64,000 bases of DNA from Lyophyllum atratum (GCA_014905825.1 JACGCN010000006.1:1674001-1738000), one strand, 5' to 3'. Shown: positions 36,964 to 47,656, counted from the first letter of the stretch. A program made the numbers and translations. Notes: a model not told the origin generated them from the letters alone.

Positions 36964-37685
36964 ATGTCGACACCAACCACATCCACAACGATACCCCCGG
37001 TAAATCGCCATGCGCTCACTGCCGTCGAGAAACAGCGAGGACAGCTCGAAAAGCTTCTCAAGGATCCCTCAAAACCTGCTTACGTACCGCCAGCGCCCAA
37101 GGAGAAGACCATTCGGCCCCCACGCGAAATGATGAAGAATGTTCAAGGTTCAAGTGCTGGTGCAGGGAGTGGCGAATTCCATGTCTATAAAGCGAGTCGA
37201 CGGAGGGAATATGAGCGTCTCAAACTACTAGAAGAGACTTCTCAGAGAGTAAGGATCCGTATTTGCTCCAAGATGTGCTTACTAACTTGTGGCGCTTTCA
37301 GGAAGTCGTTGAAGCCGAATTTGAACAAAGGAGACGAGAGGCGGAGGAATCAGCTGAGGCGAAGACCGCAAAGAATCGCGCAAAGCGGCAAAAAAGAAAA
37401 GAGAGGGCGAAGACGAAGGGAGCGACTGAAGAAGATAATTTAGAAGCTCGAACGTCGGCACTAGACTACAGCCAAAACGCGGCTCCCTTGAAGAAAAGGA
37501 GACTGGTCCATGGAAAAGAATTGGTATTCCGTCAACCCGGAGAGGAAAGCGAGGGGGAGGAGGAAGAGGACGAATCTCAAGCCCAGTCGGATGTTCTCCG
37601 AGCGTCGTCGAGCGACGCTCTACTCACGACTACTGAGGCCGTTCAGGTTGTGGAGCTCCCAAAAATCACTATACATGAAGATTGA
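36964..37685 (+). CDS. PRKRIP1: PRKRIP1-like (DUF1168) spliceosome-associated protein
   Basis: Two exons, 36964-37248 and 37302-37685. Family signature PREMMKNVQGSSAGAGSGEFHVYKASRRREYERLKLLEE is followed by a long single helix rich in Glu/Lys/Arg (EAEFEQRRREAEESAEAKTAKNRAKRQKRK). In human and yeast-like spliceosome structures this protein is one long helix contacting the U2 region in step II complexes. The tail is acidic and disordered (EESEGEEEEDES) and ends LPKITIHED. The ATG at 36964 is chosen because the codon at 36946 is TTG. Good confidence in family, moderate on role in this fungus. Confidence 0.88.
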
Positions 37686-38091
37686 GGGCAGTGTATGAGC
37701 CGTACGTCGACTTTCTCGCGCCGCCCCAAGCATTGCATTGTTAACACATAAATTAGGTAGACGCCGCGTTTTGAGAAGTAATCGAGACGATGCTTACATG
37801 TGTATACCTTAATCTCAATGGGGACTTATGAGTTACCTTCATGGTTGGATCTCAGAAACCAACAGTTTTCCTGACGGGGATGGACGGACTCCTACTTCGG
37901 CGGTCGTCTGATATGGGTTTTCTGCGTCCGTTGGGCCAACTCTCTAGCAACAGTTCAACACATCTACTTTCCTTATCCTCCCACCCACAGACCATTCATT
38001 CGTCAGCGATCATGACCAGTCATCTGCGAAAGCCCGCTACATGTCGTGGAGGAGCCTGGCCGTATGTGGACTTGGAATTCATCGGTGATGT
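37686..38091. other. Left flank of the transposon nest
   Basis: About 400 bp holding the end of the PRKRIP1 transcript and then host DNA up to the target-site duplication GATGT just before the LTR. The 37841-38143 open stretch runs into the LTR and resembles no family. Confidence 0.4.
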
Positions 38092-39104
38092 TGTGGCAGA
38101 GCGCCTAGAGCGTCTGACGAACATTTCATTTTTGTTGTTTTGATCTCAGCTTGTTCCCCGCGTTTCTGATATCGAATTAGCCGTCCTAGCGTCCGAAGCT
38201 GAATTTCCAGGGTCTTTTGTTAACATTCTAACTTTCTCAGTTGCATATCAGACTACGCTCAAACTCCCGGTCAGCCTCTGAGTCTTCAAGTGGGCTCACG
38301 CGAACGTTCGAAGAAGATCATGTGACGGACTTGGCCAGGAAACGTCGTAACTCGCCCGTATGCACCTTACCCTATATCTTTTTACTTGTCTTGGACTTTA
38401 TGTACTAACGGTTGCGTATGCGGCGAGGCTTCAACAGTTCTCCAGAGGGCGGACGGTAGGGTCGAAGCGCGACGCGTCTGGTCACGCCAATTCGCACGTG
38501 CCGGGGGTCACGTTGCGACCCAGACGTTCGAGTCCGCGCTCCCCGAGCAATTCCCGCCCCGAGGATTTCTTGAGAAGTCGCGTCCTGTATGTAATCGTTC
38601 TTCCCCATTCCCTTTCATTCCTTTCGATACATGTGAATATTCCCCCATCCAATCCCAGTAGTCCGATACGTAGTCGGGGCCGCGAGTGTGAGAGAACGCA
38701 CGTCGTGAGCTATTTTTGTATCCCATATAGGTGTCCGCCCACCTGTCGAATGGCGCATTCTTCCCTTTCGAGCTATTTTCCGCGTGTCCTCTCAGAAGAG
38801 ACCTCAAGAGTTTACAAGTTACCAAGTACTCCAAGTTTTTAGCAACACGCGATCTCGAGTCAGCGCACTCGAATCGTTGGCGGCCTTTACGCTGAGTATT
38901 CCGATTCCGTTGATCTCATTCCGATCCCGTTCATTACCGGTGACCCTTGATTTGATAAATCCGAGTTCCCATCTGCCTCGTGCCTTTGACGCTAGTCTTC
39001 ATCTCTTCTATTGAAAGTTCTATTATAGGACTACCTCTAAGAACGTCGTCTGGGGACGGCCGACCAGAAATCCAGCACTCCAACACGCGGATTCCTCTTC
39101 CTCA
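38092..39104 (+). repeat. 5' LTR of the outer element
   Basis: Begins TGTGGCAGAGCG and ends CTTCTTCCTCA-type TG...CA (last bases CTTCCTCA). It matches 56495-57508 over its whole length. Differences seen: TTTTGATC versus TTTTTGATC near 38142, ACACGCG versus ACGCGCG near 38846, and TTACCGG versus TTACTGG near 38938. Confidence 0.95.
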
Positions 39105-39105
39105 G

Positions 39106-39121
39106 TGGTGACCACCGCAGG
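39106..39121 (+). other. Possible primer-binding site of the outer element
   Basis: TGGTGACCACCGCAGG one base after the 5' LTR. It has the TGG start expected of a site complementary to a tRNA CCA end. The tRNA was not identified. Confidence 0.35.
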
Positions 39122-39309
39122 GGTTTTGGTTTTCCGTGCCTTTCAAATCCCTGACCGACTTCTCACGAGCCTTCAACTCGTCGAATTTTAGTACGTCCTC
39201 GTGACCCGTCTCGACGCTAACCTCTCGTGCATTTTTACATAGATTCGCTTTCCCACCGGGCCTAATTCTGCTCCTTCATCATCTTTACGTGCTAACACCT
39301 GATACCGTC

Positions 39310-39632
39310 ATGGCGGATGCAGCAGCCGCGGCAGCAGCATCAGGAGGCATTGGCCCGTCTACTAGCTCAGGTTCCAACTCGTCTACTGGACTTTTCTCGA
39401 TCGCAGCGCATATGCCTCTTCCTGGATCCTCGAACGCACCCAAGTTTAAAGGAAAGGACGTCAAAGACTTCCTCGACCTTCTCGAAAGCTACGCCAATCA
39501 ATCGGGACTACACTACACCAGCTTACCGCAATATGTCGAACGCTACTGCACCTCAAAAGTCAAGCGTGTACTTGAGGGTAATACTCTATGGGCTGGGACT
39601 GACTGGGCTGGGTGTCGAACTCATCTTACCAC
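39310..39632 (+). pseudogene. Outer element gag, N-terminal piece (cut by inner element)
   Basis: Starts at ATG 39310 (MADAAAAAAASGG), Ala/Ser-rich, then FKGKDVKDFLDLLESYANQSG, a gag-like capsid start. It runs into the inner element after RTHLTT. The frame resumes exactly at 49420 with LYESNDKTPAKTAERL once the inner element and one copy of ACCAC are removed. It is broken by insertion, not by point decay. Confidence 0.85.
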
Positions 39633-39740
39633 TGTTATGGATATAGTACCTTACCAAGTAGCTACTACTTCTTATGATACCTCTCCTAAAGTCTCGATAC
39701 ACAAATGTTAGCAAAGCCGGACAAATGCGAGCACACGCGA

Positions 39741-39864
39741 ACGCGACGTCATGGTTTGTTGTGCCTCACTCGGATCTGGCACATATCCGGTTCCGGCAGC
39801 AAACGCGACGTCATGGTTTGTTGTGCCTCACTCGGATCCGGCACATATCCGGTTCCGGCATCAA
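39741..39864 (+). repeat. Two tandem 62-bp units in the LTR (U3), each with a GACGTCAT site
   Basis: The unit starting ACGCGACGTCATGG occurs at 39741-39802 and 39803-39864, with two base differences (TCTGG/TCCGG and AGCAA/ATCAA). GACGTCAT is one base off the CRE consensus TGACGTCA bound by ATF/CREB-type bZIP factors. The pair lies 125-250 bp before the TATA box, where an enhancer would be expected. The copy in the 3' LTR is at 48879-49002. Confidence 0.85.
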
Positions 39865-39988
39865 ACGCGATCAAACCCGACGATTCGCCGAGCTGCGCGC
39901 CTCTTACAGATAATAGTAGAATCTTCTAGTATTCGACGCTCCCTCGGCACCTACTTCGACGATTGAGTCATCGCCGAAGACCCGCCAG

Positions 39989-39996
39989 TATATAAG
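39989..39996 (+). promoter_or_regulatory. TATA box of the inner element's LTR promoter
   Basis: TATATAAG, placed about 290 bp before the LTR end, so RNA would start near 40020 and R would begin there. The equivalent in the 3' LTR is 49127-49134. Confidence 0.6.
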
Positions 39997-40276
39997 ACAC
40001 GTAGTTTACTTGTACAGACTCCCGACTTCCAAATACATCGATTTTCGACTTACATCTGAGTGATCTAAGTACCTTTGCAAGATTGCAAAGTATTGACTCG
40101 TGAACTTACTATCTTAAGGACCAATAGATTTCTATTGCTCTGTCAACGTCTGATAAGACGGTTTGGAGATAGCTCACTCATCAATAAACTTAGAAACCTA
40201 CAGTGTGAAAGATCTTAGTATTGAACCGTGACGTTGCTAATCTAATCTTAGATAAGATTACCCGCGGATCGCAACA

Positions 40277-40293
40277 TTGGTGGACACACCCGG
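40277..40293 (+). other. Primer-binding site of the inner element
   Basis: TTGGTGGACACACCCGG begins immediately at the LTR edge (TGG from the second base), the normal place for tRNA-primed minus-strand synthesis. The tRNA partner was not identified. Confidence 0.55.
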
Positions 40294-40470
40294 AACTGAG
40301 AATTTTCAATAGCTCAGTTTCTATAGCCCCTTTGGTCTAACAAGACCTCTCATCTCTCTTATAATCCTCAGTGCATCTGCACGACACTTACTCTGGCAAA
40401 CATCATCACTTAGGTAACCTTCATCATCTTCATCTTTAAAACTAAAGTTTGTATTTTCAGATAATCAGCC

Positions 40471-43400
40471 ATGGCCGAGGTCGACGAAACCTCTCTCTCT
40501 AACACTCCTTCTTCGCTCACGTCATTGGATAGGATCTTGCCCGAAGCAGTGTTCGATCTGCCTGATTTTACCGAAATGGACCCTCCAGTTAGAAACCAAG
40601 ACATCATCAGCGAGCCAGCTGACACCAAGATTGATCTGCCATCTTTCGGCCCCTACCATCTCTATCGATCCAACAACGAGCTGGTGGATCGTCGGCTAGC
40701 CGCTCTGGATATCGGTGCTCGAAACCTCAACAAAACATTCTTACGCGAAGCTCCCAAGGTTTTCTCGCGCCGACTCCTCAAGGACATCTTCAATCATGAG
40801 TCCGCCCTCTTGGACGTCTTACTATCCGATTGCTTGAAGGTTTCTACGCTGACAGAGGAACGATTCGCGTTCTCAGTTAAGTACGATCATTACGCCAACC
40901 TCCTTTCCTTACTGCTGAAGATCAAGCAGAAACTCTCGGATATTTTGCTCGCTAATGCTGTACCAGTTCCCGATCTACCTATTTGGGGAGCCACCGGTGA
41001 CATTAACGTGTTTTATTGCGAAAATGAATTCGAGATCATCGGTATTTGTTTCAGAGCAGAAGTAGAACGGTTCCTAGCTATCTTTGACGAACACTACAAC
41101 TTTAACACGGACGTACCGCGCAACCCAGATCTGATACCCGCTCCCTTCGAGAACACTGATTATGAGCGCAACCTTGCATCGCCAACGAATCAAAGGAACC
41201 ACCGCGATACTCCTCCCCATCTCGAACAGCATCCACACAGCGAGGAGGGACAGGAACGTGGTTCAAGGTTCGAGGTGGGAGGTCCTAGAACGAGACGACC
41301 ATCTAACATTTATAACCAAGGAAATGTTACCGCTCGAGCAATGCAGGGACGAAGGACGCAACAGGCAGGTAACCGAGCTCCCACGTCTCGTATGAGGGAG
41401 GTATTAGTAAACATTGCGGAGACTTACGATCACAACAGGGCCCCGTCCTCAGCTTCGCGAGCGAACCATCGCTATCACGCTGGAGGTGGCCCTCCCGATG
41501 GGGATCCCAGTGACGATGAAGGAAATAATCCCAACGATGGACGTCGTAACGCCAGATCTCCAGGAGATCCTCGACGCTTCGATCGTGCGAATGATCCACA
41601 GAGACCCCGAGTACCACCAGGAGGACCTCCCGAGGATCCAGACGACGACGGAGGTAACGGACCACGCCGAGGTAATCGATCTCTCGGTGATCGACCTTCC
41701 CGACCGCAAGCCGAACCACATTTCGATCTAAAGCTCAAATTCGAGAACGTACCTAAATGGGACGGGAACACGGATAATATCGTACGGTGGTTATCAAAGG
41801 TGAATAATCTAGCTCGTATGTCCGCGACCGTCTTCACTCAATTGGGTACGGTAGTCCCGAAACGACTGGAAGGCGCAGCCGAGACCTGGTATTGGTCCCT
41901 TCCGCTTACCCACAGAGACTCGGTGGAGAAGAATTGGGACACATTGCGAGCTTGTATAACATCTTACTTTATGAATCGCAAATGGCTTGACAAACAGAAA
42001 GCTCGAGCCGTACGCGCTAGTTATAGGGAGTCAGGTCACGGTCGAGAAACTCCTAGTGAGTACTACATCCGTAAGGCGGAACTATTGAACACAGTATATA
42101 CACTGGAAGACTCCGAACTCATACTTGAGATAATGGAAGGAGCTCCCGCCAACTGGAACACCGTACTCACTACTCAGTTGTACGTAGATGTGATCGAATT
42201 CCAAAGCGCGATAAGATTCCATGAGGACATCTTAATGAGATTAGATGCCGGATCCGGAAATCTATATCGATCGGAGCGATCTGAAGCAAACAATTTCCGA
42301 GGCCCGGCCAACTATCGCGACCAATTCAGAAGTAATCCTAACGCTCGTACAAATTTAGTAGGAGCTTTCAGCACCCTCGAACCTCCCAAATTTCCTAAGG
42401 ACGATGCTAACGTTAGCCGGCGATCAGCTACTCCGGAACAGAAAGGCGCTAGACCATGTCGGCATTGTGGTAGTGGAAAGCACTGGGACAACGAGTGCAA
42501 GCACGCCTTCAAGGGAAATCGCGCTGCCCGGGCCAATCTCGTCACTACTTCAGACGAAGCCACTCGAGCGCAGCACGATTACGACGACCTTTACTATGGA
42601 TTGGACTCTGATATGGAGGAACAGGATTTTGATAGGTCCCTCCAGACTACCGCTGACCTTGCCTTAAACGAGGACTCAACGGACCTGGAGGGATTCCGCG
42701 TTACGGAGGATCAGGAGGGCTCAGGTCACAATAACTGGTCAGCCTTTTCTACTTCTGATTCCCCGTCGTTCAACTCAGCTTCTTTAAATACTGCGTGCGA
42801 GCCATTCAACGTTAAACCTCCCCTCAATCGTAGAACCCGTCGACGGCTCGCGAGAGACATCTCGGCTACCAACTACCTTATACGAGCGGAGGACGATCCT
42901 CATACAGTGGGACGAACAGTACAACTCAAGAAACATATGGCGCGACCACCGGGATGTTCCTTTCTCGGCGCTCGCGCTACGCAAACCACTGCTACAGTTG
43001 GAGGCGTTGACCTGGACCCTATGAACGTCATTATCGACTCCGGATCCGACATCACCCTTATCTCGGAAGAGATGCTCGGCTCGCTAACCTCGAAACCCAA
43101 GGCACGACAGGGTCAGAAGATCAACCTTATCCAAGTCACAGGTACGAGTTCTATATCTGGATTCGTTGATATTGACCTATATTTCCACACACAGGAAGGA
43201 CCAGTTAAACTCAGCGTCGAAGCCTACGTTGTGAAAGGTATGACTACACCATTCATCCTCGGCAACGATTTCGCTGATCAGTACGGTCTATCTATTAAAC
43301 GCGAGGAGGGCCAAGCCTATATAGTCTTTGGCGACTCAGGTCGTATCTTACCAGTCGATAACTCTACGGCTCAGCCATTAACCGACCAAGGAGGACATGC

Positions 43401-46400
43401 GTTTAAAATCAGGACTCAGCATCCAACGTTCGCCACCATCCCTCGGCACCGCGCTCACCGTAAAAGTCAGAAGAAGAAGAAGGATTTCAAACGGGCTTTT
43501 GGTAACACAGAAGTACGAGCCGCCGTACGCACGGTCATTCCCTCGGGTGTTAGCAAGCTAGTTCCCTTACGCGTTTCATTTCCACCAGGTATCGAGACTC
43601 TGTTCATTCAACGAAACCTTGACCATGGAGGGAACATAGATGACTTATATGGGAGCGCCGACTCCATCATCTCCAAAGAGAACCCCGTTCTCCATATCGC
43701 CAATTTTTCGACATCGCCAATCGTTATCTCTGAAGGTCAACTTCTGGGCAACGGTCGTAATCCGCGCACTTGGTTGGACAAGGAAAGTAAGCTAACTCCT
43801 TCGCAGAAAACTGCCGTTCAGCAGCAGTCGCAACTAATTCAGGCCGTCATCGCAGCCCGATTTAATGCAGAAGTGAGTACCGTCTCAAGTCAGACTGAGA
43901 TTTCCTCGAAGGCCCAACGCAACGCCACGGAAATCGACGATCCGCTCGCCGAAGAACCTCTGGAGGGTGGTCCCAAGACCTCTGAAGCCCCTTTCGATTC
44001 GCCTTCTGCCGATCAACTTTTATCCGAGGTCGGAATTTCGAAAGATCTTACAGAGGACCAGCGGGGGAGATTGGAGACGTTACTTCTACGCCATAAACAG
44101 GTCTTCGGCTTGGACGGTCGTTTAGGGCATTACGATGAACGGGTCGATATACCTATGAAACCTAATGCTACTCCGATTTCACTACCGCCGTTTCCTGCTT
44201 CCCCAGCTAAGCGTGAGGTGATAGATAAGCAGATGGACTCATGGATCAAGCTCGGCGTTATTGAGCCATCGAAGAGCCCCTGGGCTGCACCGGTGTTCAT
44301 AGTCTATCGAAATGGAAAACCGCGTATGGTTATTGACCTAAGGAGACTTAATGAGATGGTTATTCCGGACGAATTTCCCATCCCTAAACAAGAAGATATC
44401 CTGCAAGCTCTTACAGGATCACAATGGTTAACGACCCTCGACGCTCTCGCCGGATTCACGCAACTTACCATGTCAGATAGTGCCGCCGAGAAACTCTCGT
44501 TTCGCACACATCGAGGTCTATGGCAGTTTAGGCGCATGCCCTTTGGGTATAGGAACGGTCCGAGTGTTTTCCAACGCATCATGCAGAAGGTATTAGCACC
44601 TTTCTTATGGATATTCGCACTGGTTTACATCGACGATATTGTGGTATTTTCATTAACATTCGATGACCATCTAAAACACTTGGATCAGGTGTTTACCGCT
44701 ATTATCGAGGCTAACATAACCCTTTCCCCATCCAAATGTCACTTCGCGTACCAGTCGCTACTCCTACTTGGGCAAAAGGTTTCACGATTAGGTCTTTCAA
44801 CTCATAAGGAGAAAGTTGACGCTATCTTACAGCTAGATATCCCTAAAAGCGTTAATGAGTTACAAATCTTCCTGGGCATGATGGTATACTTCTCGGCCTA
44901 CGTACCTTTTTATGCCTGGATTGCTCATCCCTTGTTTCAACTCCTTAAAAAAGAGAATGACTGGGAATGGACAGAACTGCATCAGGAAGCCTTCGAGCTA
45001 TGCAAACAGGTACTCACAAACGCCCCAGTACGAGGGTACTCCATGCCAGGAAAGCCCTATCGAGTCTATACGGATGCTTGCGATTACGGCTTAGCAGATA
45101 TCGTGCAACAGGTTCAGCCGATCGCCATACGAGACCTAAAAGGTACTAAAATGTATGAGCGGCTGCAAAAGGCATTCAAGAACAAGGAATCCGTACCAAC
45201 CCTAGTCCCGACTCTCTCAAAAGAATTTAATGATGTTCCTCCACCTGGAGATTGGGGCGAGTCTTTCGAAGAAACCGTTGTCCATGTAGAGCGCGTTATC
45301 AGCTACTGGTCTCGCGTCTTAAAATCTGCTGAACGAAACTACTCACCCACCGAACGCGAAGCGTTGGCACTCAAGGAAGCATTGATAAAATTCCAACCCT
45401 TCTTGGAAGGAGAGCAGGTACTCGCCATTACTGACCACGCGGCGCTAACATGGAGTAAGACCTTTCAGAACGTCAATCGCCGGTTACTTACGTGGGGAAC
45501 AGTTTTCTCGGCCTACCCAAATCTTAAAATCATACACCGCGCCGGCAGGGTACACTCCAACGTCGACCCTATCTCCCGACTTCGACGACGAGTACCACCC
45601 GAGACTGGGCCAGCGACCGATGATATCCGAACTCTGAGGTTGTCCTCTGGTGAAGATCCTCTGAGGGATATGTTCTCTGAGTTAGGAGAACGCTTTGAGG
45701 AGAAAGTTCTGACAGTCGCGTCTAGATTCGTCAAAACAGAGGAGTTAAGGGACGTAGAAGTCTTCGCCTACAAAGCCGACCCTGTACTGATCGAGTCCGA
45801 TCTAGGAACGCCGGCTATTTCCCTACCATACGTCACTTCCAGCTCTTACTCGGTTATCGTCGGAATCTCGAAGGACGAAATCTCACGTTGGGTCAAAGCA
45901 TATTCGTTGGATTCACACTTCAAGGAGGTCATTAAGGGGTGGAAAGGTGAAAAGAATTGGAGTAATCCTTTGTACCCCCAATACCATTACAGCGAGGACG
46001 GATTAATCTATTTTGAGGATTGGCAGGGAAGCAATCGACTGTGTGTCCCTAGTTCGCTTCGCGCCGAGATTATGAATGAGGTCCACAATACCATCTCCGA
46101 GGCTGCGCACGCCGGGTATCACAAAACATACAACCGCTTGGCGTCTACATACTACTGGCCTCGCATGTCACGAGAACTCAAATTATTCACCAACTCTTGT
46201 GACATCTGCCAAAAGTCAAAGCCGCGACGTACTGCACCTAAAGGCCTGCTTCAGCCGATCCCTATTCCTTCCCATCCCTTTGAAGTAGTCACGATGGATT
46301 TTATACCTGAGCTACCTCTCTCGGATGGGTATGATAACGTCTTAGTTATCGTGGACAAACTAACAAAATATGGAATATTCATTCCCTGTTCCACTACTAT

Positions 46401-47598
46401 TACCGAGGATGAAACCGCTAAACTATTCTTCAAGCATGTCATTTCTCAGTATGGCATTCCGCGTCAAGTCATCACTGATCGCGATACGCGTTGGCGCCAT
46501 GATTTCTGGAAGGAGATCTGCCGCCTCATGGGCATGACGAGGTCACTCACCACCTCCTTTCACCCTCAAGCTGATGGTCAATCCGAGATCCTTAACCAGA
46601 CGCTCGAAATTGCGTTGCGCGCGTACATCGCCCAGACAAGAGATGACTGGACGGACCATTTAGACGCGTTAGCACTATCCTACAATTCAACACCCCATAC
46701 CGCTACCACTTTCGCTCCAGCCTACTTACTACGCGGATACACCCCTATAACGGGATCCACTCTAATCTGTGACCCGCAATCGGGTGTCTTACGTCCAGGC
46801 CCGTCCGATATCTCAAACCCCGTAATCCTTAGCGAAAAGGCTGGCGAAATGGTAGAACACTTCGAATCAGATCGCAAACGAGCTAAGGAAGCTCTTCTAC
46901 TCTCTCAGGTACACCAGCAACGAGCATATAATAAAGGACGACTCATTACCGAGTTTGAGGAGGGTGATCAAGTAGTCATCAACCCTCACTCGCTGAAACT
47001 ACTCAAAAAGGAATCCGGGCGCGGACAGAAGCTGTTAATGCGTTACGACGGCCCTTTTGAAATCTTGAGAAAGCTAAGTCCTGTGACATATCAGCTACGC
47101 ATGCCAGCGTCCTATGGCATTCACCCAATCATTAATATTGCCCACTTAGAATCATACAAAGATTCGCCATCCGAATTTGGTGACAGGCCGACGCGGAGGC
47201 TGAACAGAGAAGACTTCGACGAACGCCCAGAGTACGACGTCGACGAGATAATTGCTGAACGATACCGCAAACGAGGACATCGACGCATTCGTGAGTTCCG
47301 GACACGGTTTACTGGATTCGGGCCTGAAGCCGATGAGTGGCTCAAGTTAGCCGATCTCCAGAACGCCCCGCTCGTCCTCAAGGCTTGGGAAAACCGACAG
47401 AAAACCTCGAACAATATCACATCCAGGGTTAGATATCTGCGAGGGAACGCAAGCGCCCCAAAAACTCTCCAAGCGATCACACACGAGGCGGAGGAAAGGT
47501 CAGCTGAACTTAATATCACGGAGGTAACTATACATGAGGCGCGCGCAGGGTCTCCCGAAAATAGAGGAACCTCGCAGAATGTCACCCGCCTCTTTTGA
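40471..47598 (+). CDS. Inner element Gag-Pol polyprotein (2375 aa), intact
   Basis: One uninterrupted ORF from ATG 40471, so no frameshift is needed to make Pol. In order: an N-terminal domain of about 240 residues of unknown role; a Pro/Asp/Arg-rich linker; gag capsid (WDGNTDNIVRWLSKVN, near residue 430); one CCHC knuckle CRHCGSGKHWDNEC (Cys663); protease with IIDSGSDITLIS (Asp856); reverse transcriptase with VYIDDIVVFS (1386-1389); RNase H starting YTDACDYGLADIVQQ and carrying an insertion of about 60 residues before YWSRVLKSAERNYSPTEREA; integrase with HAGYHK...CDICQK and Asp1943, Asp2003, Glu2039 (DD35E); and a C-terminal chromodomain-like part YDVDEIIAERYRKRG...FTGFGPEADEW. All catalytic residues are present. 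The chromodomain-like end suggests chromatin-directed insertion; its aromatic cage looks incomplete. Confidence 0.95.
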   Translation: MAEVDETSLSNTPSSLTSLDRILPEAVFDLPDFTEMDPPVRNQDIISEPADTKIDLPSFGPYHLYRSNNELVDRRLAALDIGARNLNKTFLREAPKVFSRRLLKDIFNHESALLDVLLSDCLKVSTLTEERFAFSVKYDHYANLLSLLLKIKQKLSDILLANAVPVPDLPIWGATGDINVFYCENEFEIIGICFRAEVERFLAIFDEHYNFNTDVPRNPDLIPAPFENTDYERNLASPTNQRNHRDTPPHLEQHPHSEEGQERGSRFEVGGPRTRRPSNIYNQGNVTARAMQGRRTQQAGNRAPTSRMREVLVNIAETYDHNRAPSSASRANHRYHAGGGPPDGDPSDDEGNNPNDGRRNARSPGDPRRFDRANDPQRPRVPPGGPPEDPDDDGGNGPRRGNRSLGDRPSRPQAEPHFDLKLKFENVPKWDGNTDNIVRWLSKVNNLARMSATVFTQLGTVVPKRLEGAAETWYWSLPLTHRDSVEKNWDTLRACITSYFMNRKWLDKQKARAVRASYRESGHGRETPSEYYIRKAELLNTVYTLEDSELILEIMEGAPANWNTVLTTQLYVDVIEFQSAIRFHEDILMRLDAGSGNLYRSERSEANNFRGPANYRDQFRSNPNARTNLVGAFSTLEPPKFPKDDANVSRRSATPEQKGARPCRHCGSGKHWDNECKHAFKGNRAARANLVTTSDEATRAQHDYDDLYYGLDSDMEEQDFDRSLQTTADLALNEDSTDLEGFRVTEDQEGSGHNNWSAFSTSDSPSFNSASLNTACEPFNVKPPLNRRTRRRLARDISATNYLIRAEDDPHTVGRTVQLKKHMARPPGCSFLGARATQTTATVGGVDLDPMNVIIDSGSDITLISEEMLGSLTSKPKARQGQKINLIQVTGTSSISGFVDIDLYFHTQEGPVKLSVEAYVVKGMTTPFILGNDFADQYGLSIKREEGQAYIVFGDSGRILPVDNSTAQPLTDQGGHAFKIRTQHPTFATIPRHRAHRKSQKKKKDFKRAFGNTEVRAAVRTVIPSGVSKLVPLRVSFPPGIETLFIQRNLDHGGNIDDLYGSADSIISKENPVLHIANFSTSPIVISEGQLLGNGRNPRTWLDKESKLTPSQKTAVQQQSQLIQAVIAARFNAEVSTVSSQTEISSKAQRNATEIDDPLAEEPLEGGPKTSEAPFDSPSADQLLSEVGISKDLTEDQRGRLETLLLRHKQVFGLDGRLGHYDERVDIPMKPNATPISLPPFPASPAKREVIDKQMDSWIKLGVIEPSKSPWAAPVFIVYRNGKPRMVIDLRRLNEMVIPDEFPIPKQEDILQALTGSQWLTTLDALAGFTQLTMSDSAAEKLSFRTHRGLWQFRRMPFGYRNGPSVFQRIMQKVLAPFLWIFALVYIDDIVVFSLTFDDHLKHLDQVFTAIIEANITLSPSKCHFAYQSLLLLGQKVSRLGLSTHKEKVDAILQLDIPKSVNELQIFLGMMVYFSAYVPFYAWIAHPLFQLLKKENDWEWTELHQEAFELCKQVLTNAPVRGYSMPGKPYRVYTDACDYGLADIVQQVQPIAIRDLKGTKMYERLQKAFKNKESVPTLVPTLSKEFNDVPPPGDWGESFEETVVHVERVISYWSRVLKSAERNYSPTEREALALKEALIKFQPFLEGEQVLAITDHAALTWSKTFQNVNRRLLTWGTVFSAYPNLKIIHRAGRVHSNVDPISRLRRRVPPETGPATDDIRTLRLSSGEDPLRDMFSELGERFEEKVLTVASRFVKTEELRDVEVFAYKADPVLIESDLGTPAISLPYVTSSSYSVIVGISKDEISRWVKAYSLDSHFKEVIKGWKGEKNWSNPLYPQYHYSEDGLIYFEDWQGSNRLCVPSSLRAEIMNEVHNTISEAAHAGYHKTYNRLASTYYWPRMSRELKLFTNSCDICQKSKPRRTAPKGLLQPIPIPSHPFEVVTMDFIPELPLSDGYDNVLVIVDKLTKYGIFIPCSTTITEDETAKLFFKHVISQYGIPRQVITDRDTRWRHDFWKEICRLMGMTRSLTTSFHPQADGQSEILNQTLEIALRAYIAQTRDDWTDHLDALALSYNSTPHTATTFAPAYLLRGYTPITGSTLICDPQSGVLRPGPSDISNPVILSEKAGEMVEHFESDRKRAKEALLLSQVHQQRAYNKGRLITEFEEGDQVVINPHSLKLLKKESGRGQKLLMRYDGPFEILRKLSPVTYQLRMPASYGIHPIINIAHLESYKDSPSEFGDRPTRRLNREDFDERPEYDVDEIIAERYRKRGHRRIREFRTRFTGFGPEADEWLKLADLQNAPLVLKAWENRQKTSNNITSRVRYLRGNASAPKTLQAITHEAEERSAELNITEVTIHEARAGSPENRGTSQNVTRLF

Positions 47599-47646
47599 CT
47601 ATCACATTATAGGATCCCGACGCGTTCAGTGGCTCAAGGGATTTTT

Positions 47647-47656
47647 TATTTAAAGG
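47647..47656 (+). promoter_or_regulatory. Possible internal TATA-like box before the extra ORF
   Basis: TATTTAAAGG lies 101-110 bp before the ATG at 47757 and is followed by a CT-rich leader ending ATCTCTAAATC. The layout is like a fungal core promoter and suggests the extra ORF could be transcribed by itself. Alternatively the CAG-ending pyrimidine tract near 47679-47682 could be a splice acceptor for a subgenomic RNA. Inference only. Confidence 0.35.

Larger units (their letters stand above)
39633..40276 (+). repeat. 5' LTR of the inner element
   Basis: TGTTATGGATATAG to CGGATCGCAACA, 644 bp, with TG...CA ends. Identical to 48771-49414 except one substitution seen. It holds a tandem repeat and a TATA box, described separately. 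Confidence 0.96.

Noticed and set aside
38360..38842. 160-aa ORF at 38360 and identical ORF at 56764
   Set aside because: Both lie wholly inside the outer element's LTR copies; no coding signature, overlapping ORFs on both strands.
39674..39966. Three overlapping ORFs with repeated VCCASLGSGTYPV/SWFVVPHSD text
   Set aside because: They are the 62-bp LTR tandem repeat read in three frames and recur in the other LTR; they are not genes.
41327..41837. Antisense ORFs of 90-130 aa over the gag linker
   Set aside because: Shadows of the Arg/Asp/Gly/Pro-rich gag coding strand.
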